DNA of 49,095 nucleotides from Tepidanaerobacteraceae bacterium (GTDB taxonomy: Bacteria; Bacillota; Thermosediminibacteria; Thermosediminibacterales; Tepidanaerobacteraceae): NCBI GenBank assembly GCA_029982615.1, contig JARRBK010000009.1, positions 1 to 49,095 of the forward strand, read 5' to 3'. A model generated the notes under the pieces. The model was not told the DNA's origin, ran no database searches, and saw only the letters and a program-made list of their open reading frames with translations. This document shows, in pieces, positions 1 to 7,520 of this stretch. The position numbers and the translations under genes were made by a program. The first letter of the stretch is position 1, and each line of letters begins with the position of its first letter.

Positions 1-109
1 GTTCTTGAGACATTAGATAACGCACCTCATTCCCCATAGTGACATTTTATCACGATAGTCTACAAGGTGACATTATCATAAAATAACCACATACATGGCA
101 AAAAAACAT
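1..109. repeat. Short imperfect repeats resembling an IS end
   Basis: Three imperfect copies of a GACATT-N-ATCA/ATAA word occur at about 9-20 (GACATTAGATAA), 41-53 (GACATTTTATCAC) and 69-80 (GACATTATCATA). Spaced repeats of this kind are seen at the ends of IS21-family elements. No transposase is present in the window and the element, if any, would lie to the left of position 1, so the assignment is tentative. Confidence 0.3.
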
Positions 110-138
110 TTGAAAAAAATGCGTATTTATAGTATAAT
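110..138 (+). promoter_or_regulatory. Promoter of the tRNA-Pro gene
   Basis: A TTGAAA -35 box (110-115) and a perfect TATAAT -10 box (133-138) are separated by 17 bases. The predicted start of transcription lies a few bases before the tRNA, as expected for a stable RNA gene. Confidence 0.8.
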
Positions 139-147
139 TAGTTTCGT

Positions 148-224
148 CGGGGCGTAGCGCAGCTTGGTAGCGCGTTCGGTTCGGGTCCGAAAGGTCGTGG
201 GTTCAAATCCCGCCGCCCCGACCA
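148..224 (+). tRNA. tRNA-Pro, anticodon CGG
   Basis: The 77 bases fold as a full cloverleaf. The acceptor stem CGGGGCG pairs with CGCCCCG, the D stem is GCGC/GCGC, the anticodon stem TTCGG/CCGAA encloses the loop TTCGGGT with anticodon CGG, and the T arm has the TTCAAAT loop between GTGGG and CCCGC. The CCA end is encoded. The C1-G72 first pair is typical of bacterial tRNA-Pro. It reads the CCG codon and stands alone between its own promoter and terminator. Confidence 0.95.
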
Positions 225-250
225 TTTTTTTCTAATTTCGCTAAAACAAA

Positions 251-276
251 ACCACCGTATATAGGTGGCTTTTTTT
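251..276 (+). terminator. Rho-independent terminator after tRNA-Pro
   Basis: CCACC (252-256) and GGTGG (264-268) form a short stem with a 7-base loop, followed by a run of seven T. It ends the tRNA transcript before the next gene. Confidence 0.75.
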
Positions 277-341
277 AATGAAAGTTTTTTAGATTTTTTA
301 ACCATAATAAATTACAGGTTGCAAAAAGTGAGCTGATTTGC

Positions 342-1004
342 TTGATTCAAATAGATGACGCCGGCAGCGGCAGCCTTATCGGCGGCACGTGCATAGGTAT
401 CCATTATGACAAAACAAAAATAGTCGACTTCGATTTTATTCCTGTGGAACTCTTTAATCAGGAAAATTTTAAAAATAAGACCTATCAGAAACACGTAATT
501 AAAATAGTGTTAAACTTTTTTCTAAAATATTCCATTCCTGCAGACGAACCCATTGAGGTCTGCCAGGGTTACATCTTCGATGCCCTCAGAGACTATTTTA
601 CCCAGAATAAATTCATATGGAAGAATACAAAAATCCAGGGGCTCCTTCAGAATAAAGTCGAGAAAGCTTTCTCCGATTACACTATATCCCTCGGGCTTCC
701 CAAAAACTACGTTTTGTTTACAAAATATCCCTTTCATTTTCATAAACTTCTTCGCTGGGTCTACGCTGATTATGATGTAAGAAAACATTTATGCAAGACC
801 GGCTGGAAAAGCTGGATGAAATATGGCAATTTGCCAGTCGAAACCGATTACGGTTTTATGGACACACCTGGATATTATTGCCTAAAATGCGGCAAAAAAA
901 TCAATTTCAAAAGCCCTGTTAAAATCTTAAAATTCTTCAGCAACAGGCAAAACATATTATACCTGCATAAAGACTGTTTGTCTAAAACCTTCCCGACCTC
1001 ATAA
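342..1004 (+). CDS. Uncharacterised protein with RNase HII-like N-terminal motif and C-terminal zinc-finger-like cysteines
   Basis: This is a 220-residue soluble protein with no signal peptide or membrane segment. The first residues read IDDAGSGSLIGG, which closely resembles the catalytic start of RNase HII (IDEAGRGPLAGP), so an RNase H-like fold is plausible. Other conserved-looking acidic positions are in EVCQGYIFDALRDYF and KAFSDYT. The C-terminus carries CLKC and, about 27 residues later, HKDC, a possible zinc site. The start is a TTG at 342 with only a weak GTGAG upstream; the frame is open back to about 282. Its 3' end overlaps the 3' end of the convergent UbiB-like gene by 23 bases. 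I cannot assign a function; nuclease activity is inference from the motif alone. Confidence 0.7.
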   Translation: MIQIDDAGSGSLIGGTCIGIHYDKTKIVDFDFIPVELFNQENFKNKTYQKHVIKIVLNFFLKYSIPADEPIEVCQGYIFDALRDYFTQNKFIWKNTKIQGLLQNKVEKAFSDYTISLGLPKNYVLFTKYPFHFHKLLRWVYADYDVRKHLCKTGWKSWMKYGNLPVETDYGFMDTPGYYCLKCGKKINFKSPVKILKFFSNRQNILYLHKDCLSKTFPTS

Positions 1005-2640
1005 TGGAAATAAGCAGCCAGAAACCCATGAAGCCTGCAATTAAAAACCCCAGTTCAGCTACAGGTATTTTTAAAAACAACCTGCGGCTCTGGTCTGCCA
1101 TTAATGAAGAGCCCATTATAAGACTTGCAACAATGATGCTAAAAGCCAGCCGGTTGCTTATAATATCCAGGCGGCTAATTAAACGATCCAGTTTTTCATG
1201 TTTTAAAGTGAGTTGTATTTCCCCCCGCTCAATCATTTCCATTATCTTCATAGAATGCCTTGGCAATCCCCATCCGTAGGCCCTGATTCTATTGAGCGAA
1301 TTATAAATATTTGTTTTCAATGCTTTTATTGAATAACTCTGCCTTAAAGCTTCTTTGACGTATGGTTCAGCTATTTCTATAATACTAAGGTTTGGCGCCA
1401 ACGTCGCCAAAATCCCTTCTAGTGTTATAAGAGTCTTGGCCAGCAATGCCAGTTCTGAAGGCACCTTTATTTGGTATTTTCGCGCCATTTCCAGCATTTG
1501 AGTCAATACTTGTCCAATCTTAATTTCATTAAAGGAAACGTCACAATATTTCGACATAACGTATTCAACATCGCTTTTCAACTCTTCCAGGTTAACCGTT
1601 TTCCTGGAAATTCCCATATCCAGCAGCACTTCACAAACAGTATCCGCATCCCTTTCAGCTGTTGCTATAACCAAACGCATCCCCTGCTTTTTTAAAGTTT
1701 CCCTGAGGGCACCCACCATCCCAAAATCCAGCAACCCAATCTTGCCGCCGTTTAAAATAATTATGTTGCCAGGATGCGGATCAGCATGAAACAAGCCAAA
1801 GCTTAATATTTGTTTTATATAACAGGTCGCTAAATTTTTGGCAACCTTCTCAGAACTAATCTGTGCTCGTCCAAGAGCTTCGACATCTGTCACTTTTATT
1901 CCAGAAACATACTCCTGAGTCAGCACTCGAGAGGTAGTAAACTCCCAAAATATCTCAGGAATATAAACCTCTTTTGAATCCTCGAAGTATTTTTTGAAGC
2001 GTTCAGCATTTCTGCCTTCCCGCGAAAAGTCCATCTCCTTAATAAGAGAGTCTGAAAATTCTTCTGCCAGCTCCACAAGGCCGTACATCCTCGCCCATTC
2101 AAATCGGTGTTCCAGAAACGCTGCCAAGTCTAAAATAATCTCCAGATCTTCACTTACCGTTTCCTCTATATTCGGCCTTTTTACCTTTACTACTACGTCC
2201 TCTCCACTGATGAGCTTTGCTTTATACACTTGACTGATGGAGGCCGAAGCTATCGGTTCTTCGGAGAATGTTTCAAAAACCTCCTCCAATGGGCGAGATA
2301 ATTCTTTCGAAATAATACTTCTGGCTTCATCTGTGCTGAATGGCTTTACTTCATCCTGTAATTTTTCCAATTCCACCAAGATATCGCCAGGTATAATATC
2401 CTTGCGTGTACTCAACATTTGCCCCAATTTTATAAACGTCGGCCCGAGCTCTTCCAGGACCATTCTTACTCTTACTGCAACGGGAGTTTTATTGTAATCA
2501 GACATAGTTCTTTTTTTCCTGAGAGGGAGATATTCGAAGAGCCCGATTCTGTCCATTATCAAACCAAATCCATGTTTTATAAAAACATTGGCAATCTCGC
2601 GAACCCGCCGGATATTCCTATAGCGCGTGTAAAATGACAT
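982..2640 (-). CDS. UbiB/AarF (ABC1) family atypical protein kinase
   Basis: This is a membrane-associated ABC1 kinase-like protein of about 552 residues, normal length for the family. Family hallmarks are visible: KLGQ in the N-terminal KxGQ helix (FIKLGQMLSTRKDI), the alanine-rich loop ASASISQVYKA, the VVVKVKRP lysine, the EMDFSREGRNA glutamate region, HADPHPGN as catalytic loop and LLDFGMVG as metal-binding loop. Two hydrophobic segments close the protein. Homologues support quinone synthesis in aerobes; the role in an anaerobe is unclear. I prefer the ATG at 2640, which has AGGTGA six bases upstream, over the GTG at 2649, which has no ribosome site and abuts the preceding stop. It follows the aminotransferase directly and is probably co-transcribed. 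Confidence 0.9.
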   Translation of the reverse strand: MSFYTRYRNIRRVREIANVFIKHGFGLIMDRIGLFEYLPLRKKRTMSDYNKTPVAVRVRMVLEELGPTFIKLGQMLSTRKDIIPGDILVELEKLQDEVKPFSTDEARSIISKELSRPLEEVFETFSEEPIASASISQVYKAKLISGEDVVVKVKRPNIEETVSEDLEIILDLAAFLEHRFEWARMYGLVELAEEFSDSLIKEMDFSREGRNAERFKKYFEDSKEVYIPEIFWEFTTSRVLTQEYVSGIKVTDVEALGRAQISSEKVAKNLATCYIKQILSFGLFHADPHPGNIIILNGGKIGLLDFGMVGALRETLKKQGMRLVIATAERDADTVCEVLLDMGISRKTVNLEELKSDVEYVMSKYCDVSFNEIKIGQVLTQMLEMARKYQIKVPSELALLAKTLITLEGILATLAPNLSIIEIAEPYVKEALRQSYSIKALKTNIYNSLNRIRAYGWGLPRHSMKIMEMIERGEIQLTLKHEKLDRLISRLDIISNRLAFSIIVASLIMGSSLMADQSRRLFLKIPVAELGFLIAGFMGFWLLISIMRSGRF

Positions 2641-2649
2641 ATCTTTCAC

Positions 2650-4029
2650 CTATCTTGAGAAAAGTGAACCTGCTGCTGTTTTTACAGTGCTTAAAGTCAA
2701 CTTGAACAATCCGCGGTTTTTGGAAAAAATATCCTCCATGGAGTTTAACATATAGTCAATATCCTGCTCCGTGACAATAAGAGGCGGTTCCATCCTTATA
2801 ACATTGGGATTGTTCAATGTGTAAGCTGTTATTATGCGGTGACCGTTTAATAGTTCGCCTGCCACCATTGCTCCTGCAAATTCTTGGTAAAATTTGCTTA
2901 CCGCTCCTCCCGTTATCCTATTGAGCATACCTTTTTCCATTGTTTGAAACTCTATACCCACCATCAGCCCTCGGCCGCGCACTTCTTTAATAATGCTGTA
3001 CCTATCCTTCAATACATTTAAGCCCTTAAGCATATAGTCTCCCATTTTTTGTGCGCGTTCAGGCAAATTTTTTTCAACAATAGCAGAAATGGCGGCTATG
3101 CCTGCAGCACATGCCATAGTATTGCCTCCAAAAGTTGATGTGTGCAAAAGACATTTTTCCATGCCGCCAAACGCTTTTTCCCACACTTCTGCCGTAGTAA
3201 TAAAAGCTCCCAGGGGCATAACTCCTCCACCGATGGATTTGGCCACGCACATTATATCTGGAGTAATTTGTTCTTCTTCACATGCAAACATCCTTCCAGT
3301 GCGGCCAAAGCCGGTCTGGACTTCGTCCACTATCAGCAGAGCCTCGTACCGCCTGCACAATTCCCTGGCGCTTTTCAAATAACCCTTGGGCGGCACTATT
3401 ATACCTCCTTCTCCCTGGATAGGTTCCACTATGAATGCCGCCACATCCCTCGTTTTTAATTTATCCTCCAGTTCATCCAAACGACCGTATTCCACAGTTT
3501 CAAACCCAGGAACAAGAGGCGAAAATGGTTCCTGATATTTTTTTCGGCCAGTAGCCGAAAGGGCTCCCATGGTCTTTCCATGAAAAGAGCCTTTACACGA
3601 TATGATATTACGTTTACCAGTAGCAGCCCTGGCAGTTTTTAAAGCGCCCTCCACAGCCTCAGCACCGCTGTTGCAAAAAAAGCAGTGTTTAAGGCCGGCC
3701 GGAGCCACTTGCGAAAGGTTATGGCCCAAAACCGCAGCATATGTACTCAACGATGCTTGAAGCAAATTAGGCCTTGAACTAACTCTGGAAATCGCATCAA
3801 GTACTTCAGGAGGATTGTGGCCCAGGTTCAATGCGCCGTACGCACCTAAAAAATCTATATACTTTTTGCCGTCGCTATCCCATACATAACAGCCTTCAGC
3901 CTTTACAAAATTCTTATCAAAATTTAAAAGGCTTAGCATGGAAGCAAGCCCTGGATTGACGTATTCAGAATACAACTTTCTTACCTCATTGCGTGACAGT
4001 CTTTCCACGTCATCGATATGATAAAGCAT
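2650..4029 (-). CDS. Class III PLP-dependent aminotransferase (putrescine/acetylornithine type)
   Basis: This 459-residue protein belongs to the ornithine/putrescine aminotransferase branch of fold-type I enzymes. The PLP phosphate site NSGAEAVEGALK, the FHGKT loop, VDEVQTGFGRTG with the pyridine-binding aspartate, and the Schiff-base lysine in CVAKSIGGG (about residue 264) are all present. It should move an amino group from a diamine or omega-amino acid to 2-oxoglutarate in the cytoplasm. The long N-terminal extension before the fold (DDVERLSRNEVRKLYSEY) is like PatA/YgjG putrescine aminotransferases; the substrate cannot be fixed from sequence. The ATG at 4029 has AAGGGGTG eight bases upstream and beats the TTG at 4035. 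It is the first gene behind a consensus promoter and abuts the UbiB-like gene. Confidence 0.88.
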   Translation of the reverse strand: MLYHIDDVERLSRNEVRKLYSEYVNPGLASMLSLLNFDKNFVKAEGCYVWDSDGKKYIDFLGAYGALNLGHNPPEVLDAISRVSSRPNLLQASLSTYAAVLGHNLSQVAPAGLKHCFFCNSGAEAVEGALKTARAATGKRNIISCKGSFHGKTMGALSATGRKKYQEPFSPLVPGFETVEYGRLDELEDKLKTRDVAAFIVEPIQGEGGIIVPPKGYLKSARELCRRYEALLIVDEVQTGFGRTGRMFACEEEQITPDIMCVAKSIGGGVMPLGAFITTAEVWEKAFGGMEKCLLHTSTFGGNTMACAAGIAAISAIVEKNLPERAQKMGDYMLKGLNVLKDRYSIIKEVRGRGLMVGIEFQTMEKGMLNRITGGAVSKFYQEFAGAMVAGELLNGHRIITAYTLNNPNVIRMEPPLIVTEQDIDYMLNSMEDIFSKNRGLFKLTLSTVKTAAGSLFSR

Positions 4030-4062
4030 ATACAAAACACCCCTTATGTTATTCTATTATGA

Positions 4063-4091
4063 ATTATATATCAGTCAACTGGATATGTCAA
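4063..4091 (-). promoter_or_regulatory. Perfect consensus promoter of the aminotransferase-ubiB operon
   Basis: On the minus strand TTGACA (4086-4091) and TATAAT (4063-4068) match both sigma-A boxes exactly with the ideal 17-base spacer. Transcription would start near 4056, leaving a leader of about 27 bases that contains the ribosome binding site. Confidence 0.85.
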
Positions 4092-4178
4092 AACGGGGAC
4101 TTTTTTGAAAGCATCCTTTTTCTTAAAAATGCGCTCGGTTTAGTTTTAAATATCATAAATATCATGATTCAACATAAC

Positions 4179-4364
4179 TCAGCAGCCCGGATTAGCTTCT
4201 GCCATTTTTTGCGCTTTGTTAAAACAGTAATACTCATATATGAGTTTGTCCAATTTAAGGCTTAAAAGATATACTCTTTGACTGTTTATATTTTCTTCCA
4301 CATCAAGGGTTTTATAAAGCTCTATTCTCAAATTGTAGATTTCACGGGACAAACTTCTTAACAT
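4179..4364 (-). CDS. Spo0E-like aspartyl-phosphate phosphatase
   Basis: This is a 61-residue helical protein with the Spo0E family layout: an N-terminal helix (REIYNLRIELYKTLD) and a second helix carrying the signature S-x-x-L-D (LLSLKLDKLIYEYY). Family members dephosphorylate Spo0A-P and so delay sporulation, working in the cytoplasm. A ribosome site AAAGGAGAG lies about 11 bases upstream of the ATG. The gene sits alone about 115 bases before the consensus promoter of the aminotransferase operon. It suggests the host has a sporulation phosphorelay; whether it acts on Spo0A is inferred from the family. Confidence 0.75.
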   Translation of the reverse strand: MLRSLSREIYNLRIELYKTLDVEENINSQRVYLLSLKLDKLIYEYYCFNKAQKMAEANPGC

Positions 4365-4566
4365 TCAGGCCATCTCTCCTTTTAATAAATCAACGTAGGT
4401 GATTTTATCATAGCAAAAAATTAAATTCAAACTGCTCGATGGCCAGTTTATCCCATTACAGCCATAAAATACTATTTTACTGTTTTTTCCGTGATAATTT
4501 TCTTTTTTATAACCATTTATCGCCATATTTTAAAAAAAATGTCATTATCTGTATTCATTTGTCAGT

Positions 4567-5085
4567 TTACAGCTTCTTGATTTTATTTCGCACTTTGCCC
4601 ATTCGAGGAGCAAAACCAAAAGAATTCAACGCTGAAATCACTATTAAAGCCAGGAACCCTCCCACTATTGCAGTAATCAACTGGGGAAACTGGAGTGCGG
4701 AAGAAACTGACGGATTCAAATGGAGAATAAATCTCGTGGCAACGTATAAAACCCCGAACTTTATGACAGCTGATGCCAGAACGGCTATATATGAATTTAA
4801 AGGTTTTAAAAAATAAAATACTATAACTAAAAGAGCATTGCCGATCATAATAAACGGCACGGCAGGAGCAAGTACAGGTTTTAAAATGCCTACAAGCAGC
4901 GCAATCCAAGGTGTTGCTGCGCCAATTACTACCCCGGAAGGCCATCCAATAGCGCATGCAGATATAAGAAGAACTGCGTTCACTAATGGCCCTGTAAAAA
5001 ACTGGCCTAACTTCAGGCTCTGGAATACTACAGTCAATGCTAGCAGGATTGCTGTCCTGGTTATTGACTTTATTCTACTATTCAA
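4567..5085 (-). CDS. ECF transporter S component-like membrane protein
   Basis: This is a very hydrophobic protein of about 172 residues with five to six predicted membrane helices (starting at AILLALTVVFQSL, NAVLLISACAIGW, and later VIFKF/VGGFLALIVISAL segments). The alternation of helices and conserved small residues resembles substrate-capture (S) components of energy-coupling factor importers, which bring vitamins or metals into the cell with a shared EcfAA'T module. No ecfA or ecfT gene is in the window, so it would use a module encoded elsewhere. The substrate is unknown. I chose the TTG at 5085, with AGGGGG nine bases upstream; the upstream TTG at 5109 lies almost on the predicted transcription start, and the ATG at 5094 touches the G-run. 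Confidence 0.7.
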   Translation of the reverse strand: MNSRIKSITRTAILLALTVVFQSLKLGQFFTGPLVNAVLLISACAIGWPSGVVIGAATPWIALLVGILKPVLAPAVPFIMIGNALLVIVFYFLKPLNSYIAVLASAVIKFGVLYVATRFILHLNPSVSSALQFPQLITAIVGGFLALIVISALNSFGFAPRMGKVRNKIKKL

Positions 5086-5118
5086 TCCTAACATCCCCCT
5101 ATTTATCAATTATATTCA

Positions 5119-5147
5119 ATTATAGCCTCTATTGTAACTAAAATCAA
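5119..5147 (-). promoter_or_regulatory. Promoter of the ECF S component-like gene
   Basis: On the minus strand TTGATT (5142-5147) and TATAAT (5119-5124) are separated by 17 bases. Transcription should begin near 5112, which rules out the TTG at 5109 as a well-positioned start codon. Confidence 0.7.
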
Positions 5148-5208
5148 CAAATCTTACTACTAAAAGAGTCTATTTTTAAGCCGTAAGGTAAATTAACCGG
5201 CCTCCGTA

Positions 5209-5541
5209 TCATTCGCCTTTTTTATTATCGATTACCTCATATTCCACATCTATGACATCCCGTTCGTCCGTTTTCTTTTTAGCCCTGCTATATATATCCT
5301 GGGATTCCTCATATTTTTTCAATCTGCCCGCCATGAAAGAAAGCATCAGCAAAATGACAACAAGGTCATCCAAAATTCCTATGCCAAAAATGGGGTCTGG
5401 TATAAAATCCACCGGTGAAATAAAATAAAATAGCGAGATAATAACCCATATTTTTTCACTGATAGGCACCCCTGGATCCAACACAAATTTTAAAGCTGTC
5501 CATGCCTCTTTCAATAAACCCCAACGCTTTGAACCGCTCAT
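5209..5541 (-). CDS. DUF1232 (YkvA-type) membrane protein
   Basis: This 110-residue protein has the DUF1232 core: a hydrophobic segment around IISLFYFISPVDFIPDPIFG, with the conserved SPxDxxPD, followed by a second hydrophobic segment (GILDDLVVILLMLSFM). A charged tail ends in KKKTDERDVIDVEYEV. The family is membrane-associated and has no established biochemical role. AGGTGATGAC precedes the ATG at good spacing. It lies between the SCIFF maturase and the ECF-like gene, all on the minus strand, but no functional link is evident. Confidence 0.85.
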   Translation of the reverse strand: MSGSKRWGLLKEAWTALKFVLDPGVPISEKIWVIISLFYFISPVDFIPDPIFGIGILDDLVVILLMLSFMAGRLKKYEESQDIYSRAKKKTDERDVIDVEYEVIDNKKGE

Positions 5542-5623
5542 GTCATCACCTCATTTGTGACATTTATCTTGTTTTCCACAGCACAAAAATTAATCAAAGT
5601 GAGTTAAGAAACCATCCCCCGAC

Positions 5624-6997
5624 TCACATATTGCCCTTTGAAGCTACGATTTCAAGATAAATAGCGACTTCGATTCTCTTTTTTTGCAGTTGGCATGCGG
5701 TATCATCAGGAGTATTCATATCTTTATTTATTTGATAATTATTCGCATTACATCCCCCGCTGCAAAAAAATCGTGCCCAGCAAACAGAACATTTCGGCTT
5801 TGCGAATACGTGGGTATTTTTAAATCTTTCCACAATTCTCTCATTCAATTTTTTCTCAAAAACATTGCCCATAATGAAATCTTCTACTCCGACAAACTGA
5901 TGGCACGGATATATATCTCCGCAGGGAGTAACCGCTAGATATTCCCGACCCGCACCGCATGCAGACAACCTTTTGTACGCACATGGCCCGTGATAAATGT
6001 TAATATTAAAATGATAAAACCTGAAGGGGTTTTTCCCTGAAATCCTCCTTTGCAAATACTCTTGTGCTATTTTCTCATATTGGTCATTTATAATAGGCAC
6101 GTCGGATTCTCTTAGCAGAAAATCCCCTTCATTTCCTACTACCGGCTCTATTGAGATTTGTTTGTATCCCATGTCTGCCATATGGAAGACATCCTCAGAA
6201 AAATCCAAGTTTTTATTAGTAAATGTTCCCCTTACATAATAATCTTTATTATCTTTCTCCCGCAATTCCACCATTTTTTTAATATTTAATACTGCTGCAT
6301 CATACGTCCCGGAACCGTCGGCTCTTACCCTCATATTGTCGTTCACATCTTTTCGACCGTCCAGGCTCAGCACAATATTATCCATATTTTGATGTAAATA
6401 CTCTATTACCGCATCGTTCAAAAGCAAGGCATTTGTGGTAATAGTAAAATGAAACTTTTTGCCGGTTTTTCCCTCAAGATTTTTCGCATACGAAACTACT
6501 TGCTTTATTGTATCAAGCGCCATCAACGGCTCTCCGCCAAAAAAATCTATCTCCAAATTCTTCAGGTTTCCCGAATGCTCTACTAAAAAATCAACGGCAT
6601 TTTCTCCTACTTCTTTCGTCATCAATTCCCTCCTGCCATGATAATCCCCTTTGGCTGCAAAACAATATTTACAACGCACGTTGCAGTCGTGGGCAACATT
6701 GAGGCACAATGCTTTTACATGCCTATTGCTATTTATTCTATTTATCGCAAAGGAAAAATCTGCTTCGGTAAATATAAGGTTTTCTGCCTTTAATTTTTCT
6801 ATTTCCTCAAGAGCTTCAAGAATCGACACTTTAGAATATCTGCTCTCCAGTTTTTTTACAATTGAATCTTTATCAATTTTCCCATAATAATCCAGGATAT
6901 CGTAAACCAAATCATCAATTTCAAATACTGACCCACTGTTGACATCAAGAACAATGTTTTTATCAAATATCCTGAATTTATGAATCTGTCCGGTCAA
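5624..6997 (-). CDS. scfB: SCIFF-type thioether radical SAM peptide maturase
   Basis: This radical SAM/SPASM enzyme of about 457 residues has an N-terminal peptide-recognition (RRE-like) region (IHKFRIFDKNIVLDVNSG), then the CNVRCKYC cluster motif (CX3CX2C), the FFGGEPL loop, and a cysteine-rich SPASM tail (CGAGREYLAVTPCGDIYPCH and later CSVCWARFFCSGGC) that would bind two auxiliary clusters. These match SCIFF maturases, which forge cysteine-to-alpha-carbon thioether links in a short six-cysteine peptide. Two starts are possible: the TTG at 6997, preceded by GAGGAGAGG at six bases and placing IHKF at the N-terminus as in relatives, or the ATG at 7018. I favour 6997. The precursor peptide gene, normally next door, is not found here. 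Confidence 0.85.
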   Translation of the reverse strand: MTGQIHKFRIFDKNIVLDVNSGSVFEIDDLVYDILDYYGKIDKDSIVKKLESRYSKVSILEALEEIEKLKAENLIFTEADFSFAINRINSNRHVKALCLNVAHDCNVRCKYCFAAKGDYHGRRELMTKEVGENAVDFLVEHSGNLKNLEIDFFGGEPLMALDTIKQVVSYAKNLEGKTGKKFHFTITTNALLLNDAVIEYLHQNMDNIVLSLDGRKDVNDNMRVRADGSGTYDAAVLNIKKMVELREKDNKDYYVRGTFTNKNLDFSEDVFHMADMGYKQISIEPVVGNEGDFLLRESDVPIINDQYEKIAQEYLQRRISGKNPFRFYHFNINIYHGPCAYKRLSACGAGREYLAVTPCGDIYPCHQFVGVEDFIMGNVFEKKLNERIVERFKNTHVFAKPKCSVCWARFFCSGGCNANNYQINKDMNTPDDTACQLQKKRIEVAIYLEIVASKGNM

Positions 6998-7113
6998 ATA
7001 GATCCTCTCCTCGAGCATACTTTTTTTATCCCTGAAACAAATATCATTTTACCACAAACATAGCTTATTATAAACACTGTTTGCTAACGAAAATGCAAAT
7101 AACATGGCATAGC

Positions 7114-7142
7114 TTGACAAAATGCGGGAAAAGTTGTATATA
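7114..7142 (+). promoter_or_regulatory. Promoter of the fmdB-like gene
   Basis: TTGACA (7114-7119) and TATATA (7137-7142) are separated by 17 bases. The leader to the ATG at 7198 is about 50 bases and ends with a GGAGGAAC ribosome site. Confidence 0.75.
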
Positions 7143-7197
7143 AAAAATTGTATATGCTTTTGCGCGTATAAAAATTCTCGCGAATGGAGGAACAATT

Positions 7198-7488
7198 ATG
7201 CCGACGTATATATACAGATGCAAAAATTGCGGTGATTTTGAAAAAGAACAGTCCATAAAAGAAAATCCTTTGCGCGTATGCCCTACTTGTGGAGGTCCGG
7301 TACAAAGGCTAATTAGCCCTAATGTAGGTTTGGTCTTCAAGGGCTCGGGGTTTCACATTACGGACTATGTACACAAAGATGAAAAAAAACATTCAAAAGT
7401 GGAAAGCATTAATGACAAAGCAGGCAAGGGAAGTGAAAGCTCGAGGGCAACTTCTGACCATATCGAAAGCGAAAAGAAGGCAGGATAA
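7198..7488 (+). CDS. FmdB family zinc ribbon protein
   Basis: This is a small protein of 96 residues. The first 45 residues are a zinc ribbon of the FmdB/CxxC_CXXC_SSSS type: MPTYIYRCKNCG, then CPTCGGPVQRLIS, two CxxC pairs binding one zinc. The family was named after a putative regulator of a methanogen formylmethanofuran dehydrogenase, but its role in bacteria is not known. The FKGSGFHITDY element after the ribbon is also characteristic. The tail is charged, serine-rich and probably disordered. It is a monocistronic plus-strand gene, convergent with the chemoreceptor and sharing a terminator with it. Confidence 0.9.
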   Translation: MPTYIYRCKNCGDFEKEQSIKENPLRVCPTCGGPVQRLISPNVGLVFKGSGFHITDYVHKDEKKHSKVESINDKAGKGSESSRATSDHIESEKKAG

Positions 7489-7512
7489 AAAAGGCGCACC
7501 GCGCGCCTTTTT
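7487..7512. terminator. Bidirectional terminator between fmdB-like gene and chemoreceptor
   Basis: GGCGC (7493-7497) and GCGCC (7503-7507) enclose a 5-base loop. The stem is flanked by six A on the left and five T on the right, so it can stop transcripts from both convergent genes. Confidence 0.85.
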
Positions 7513-7520
7513 AGATAAAT

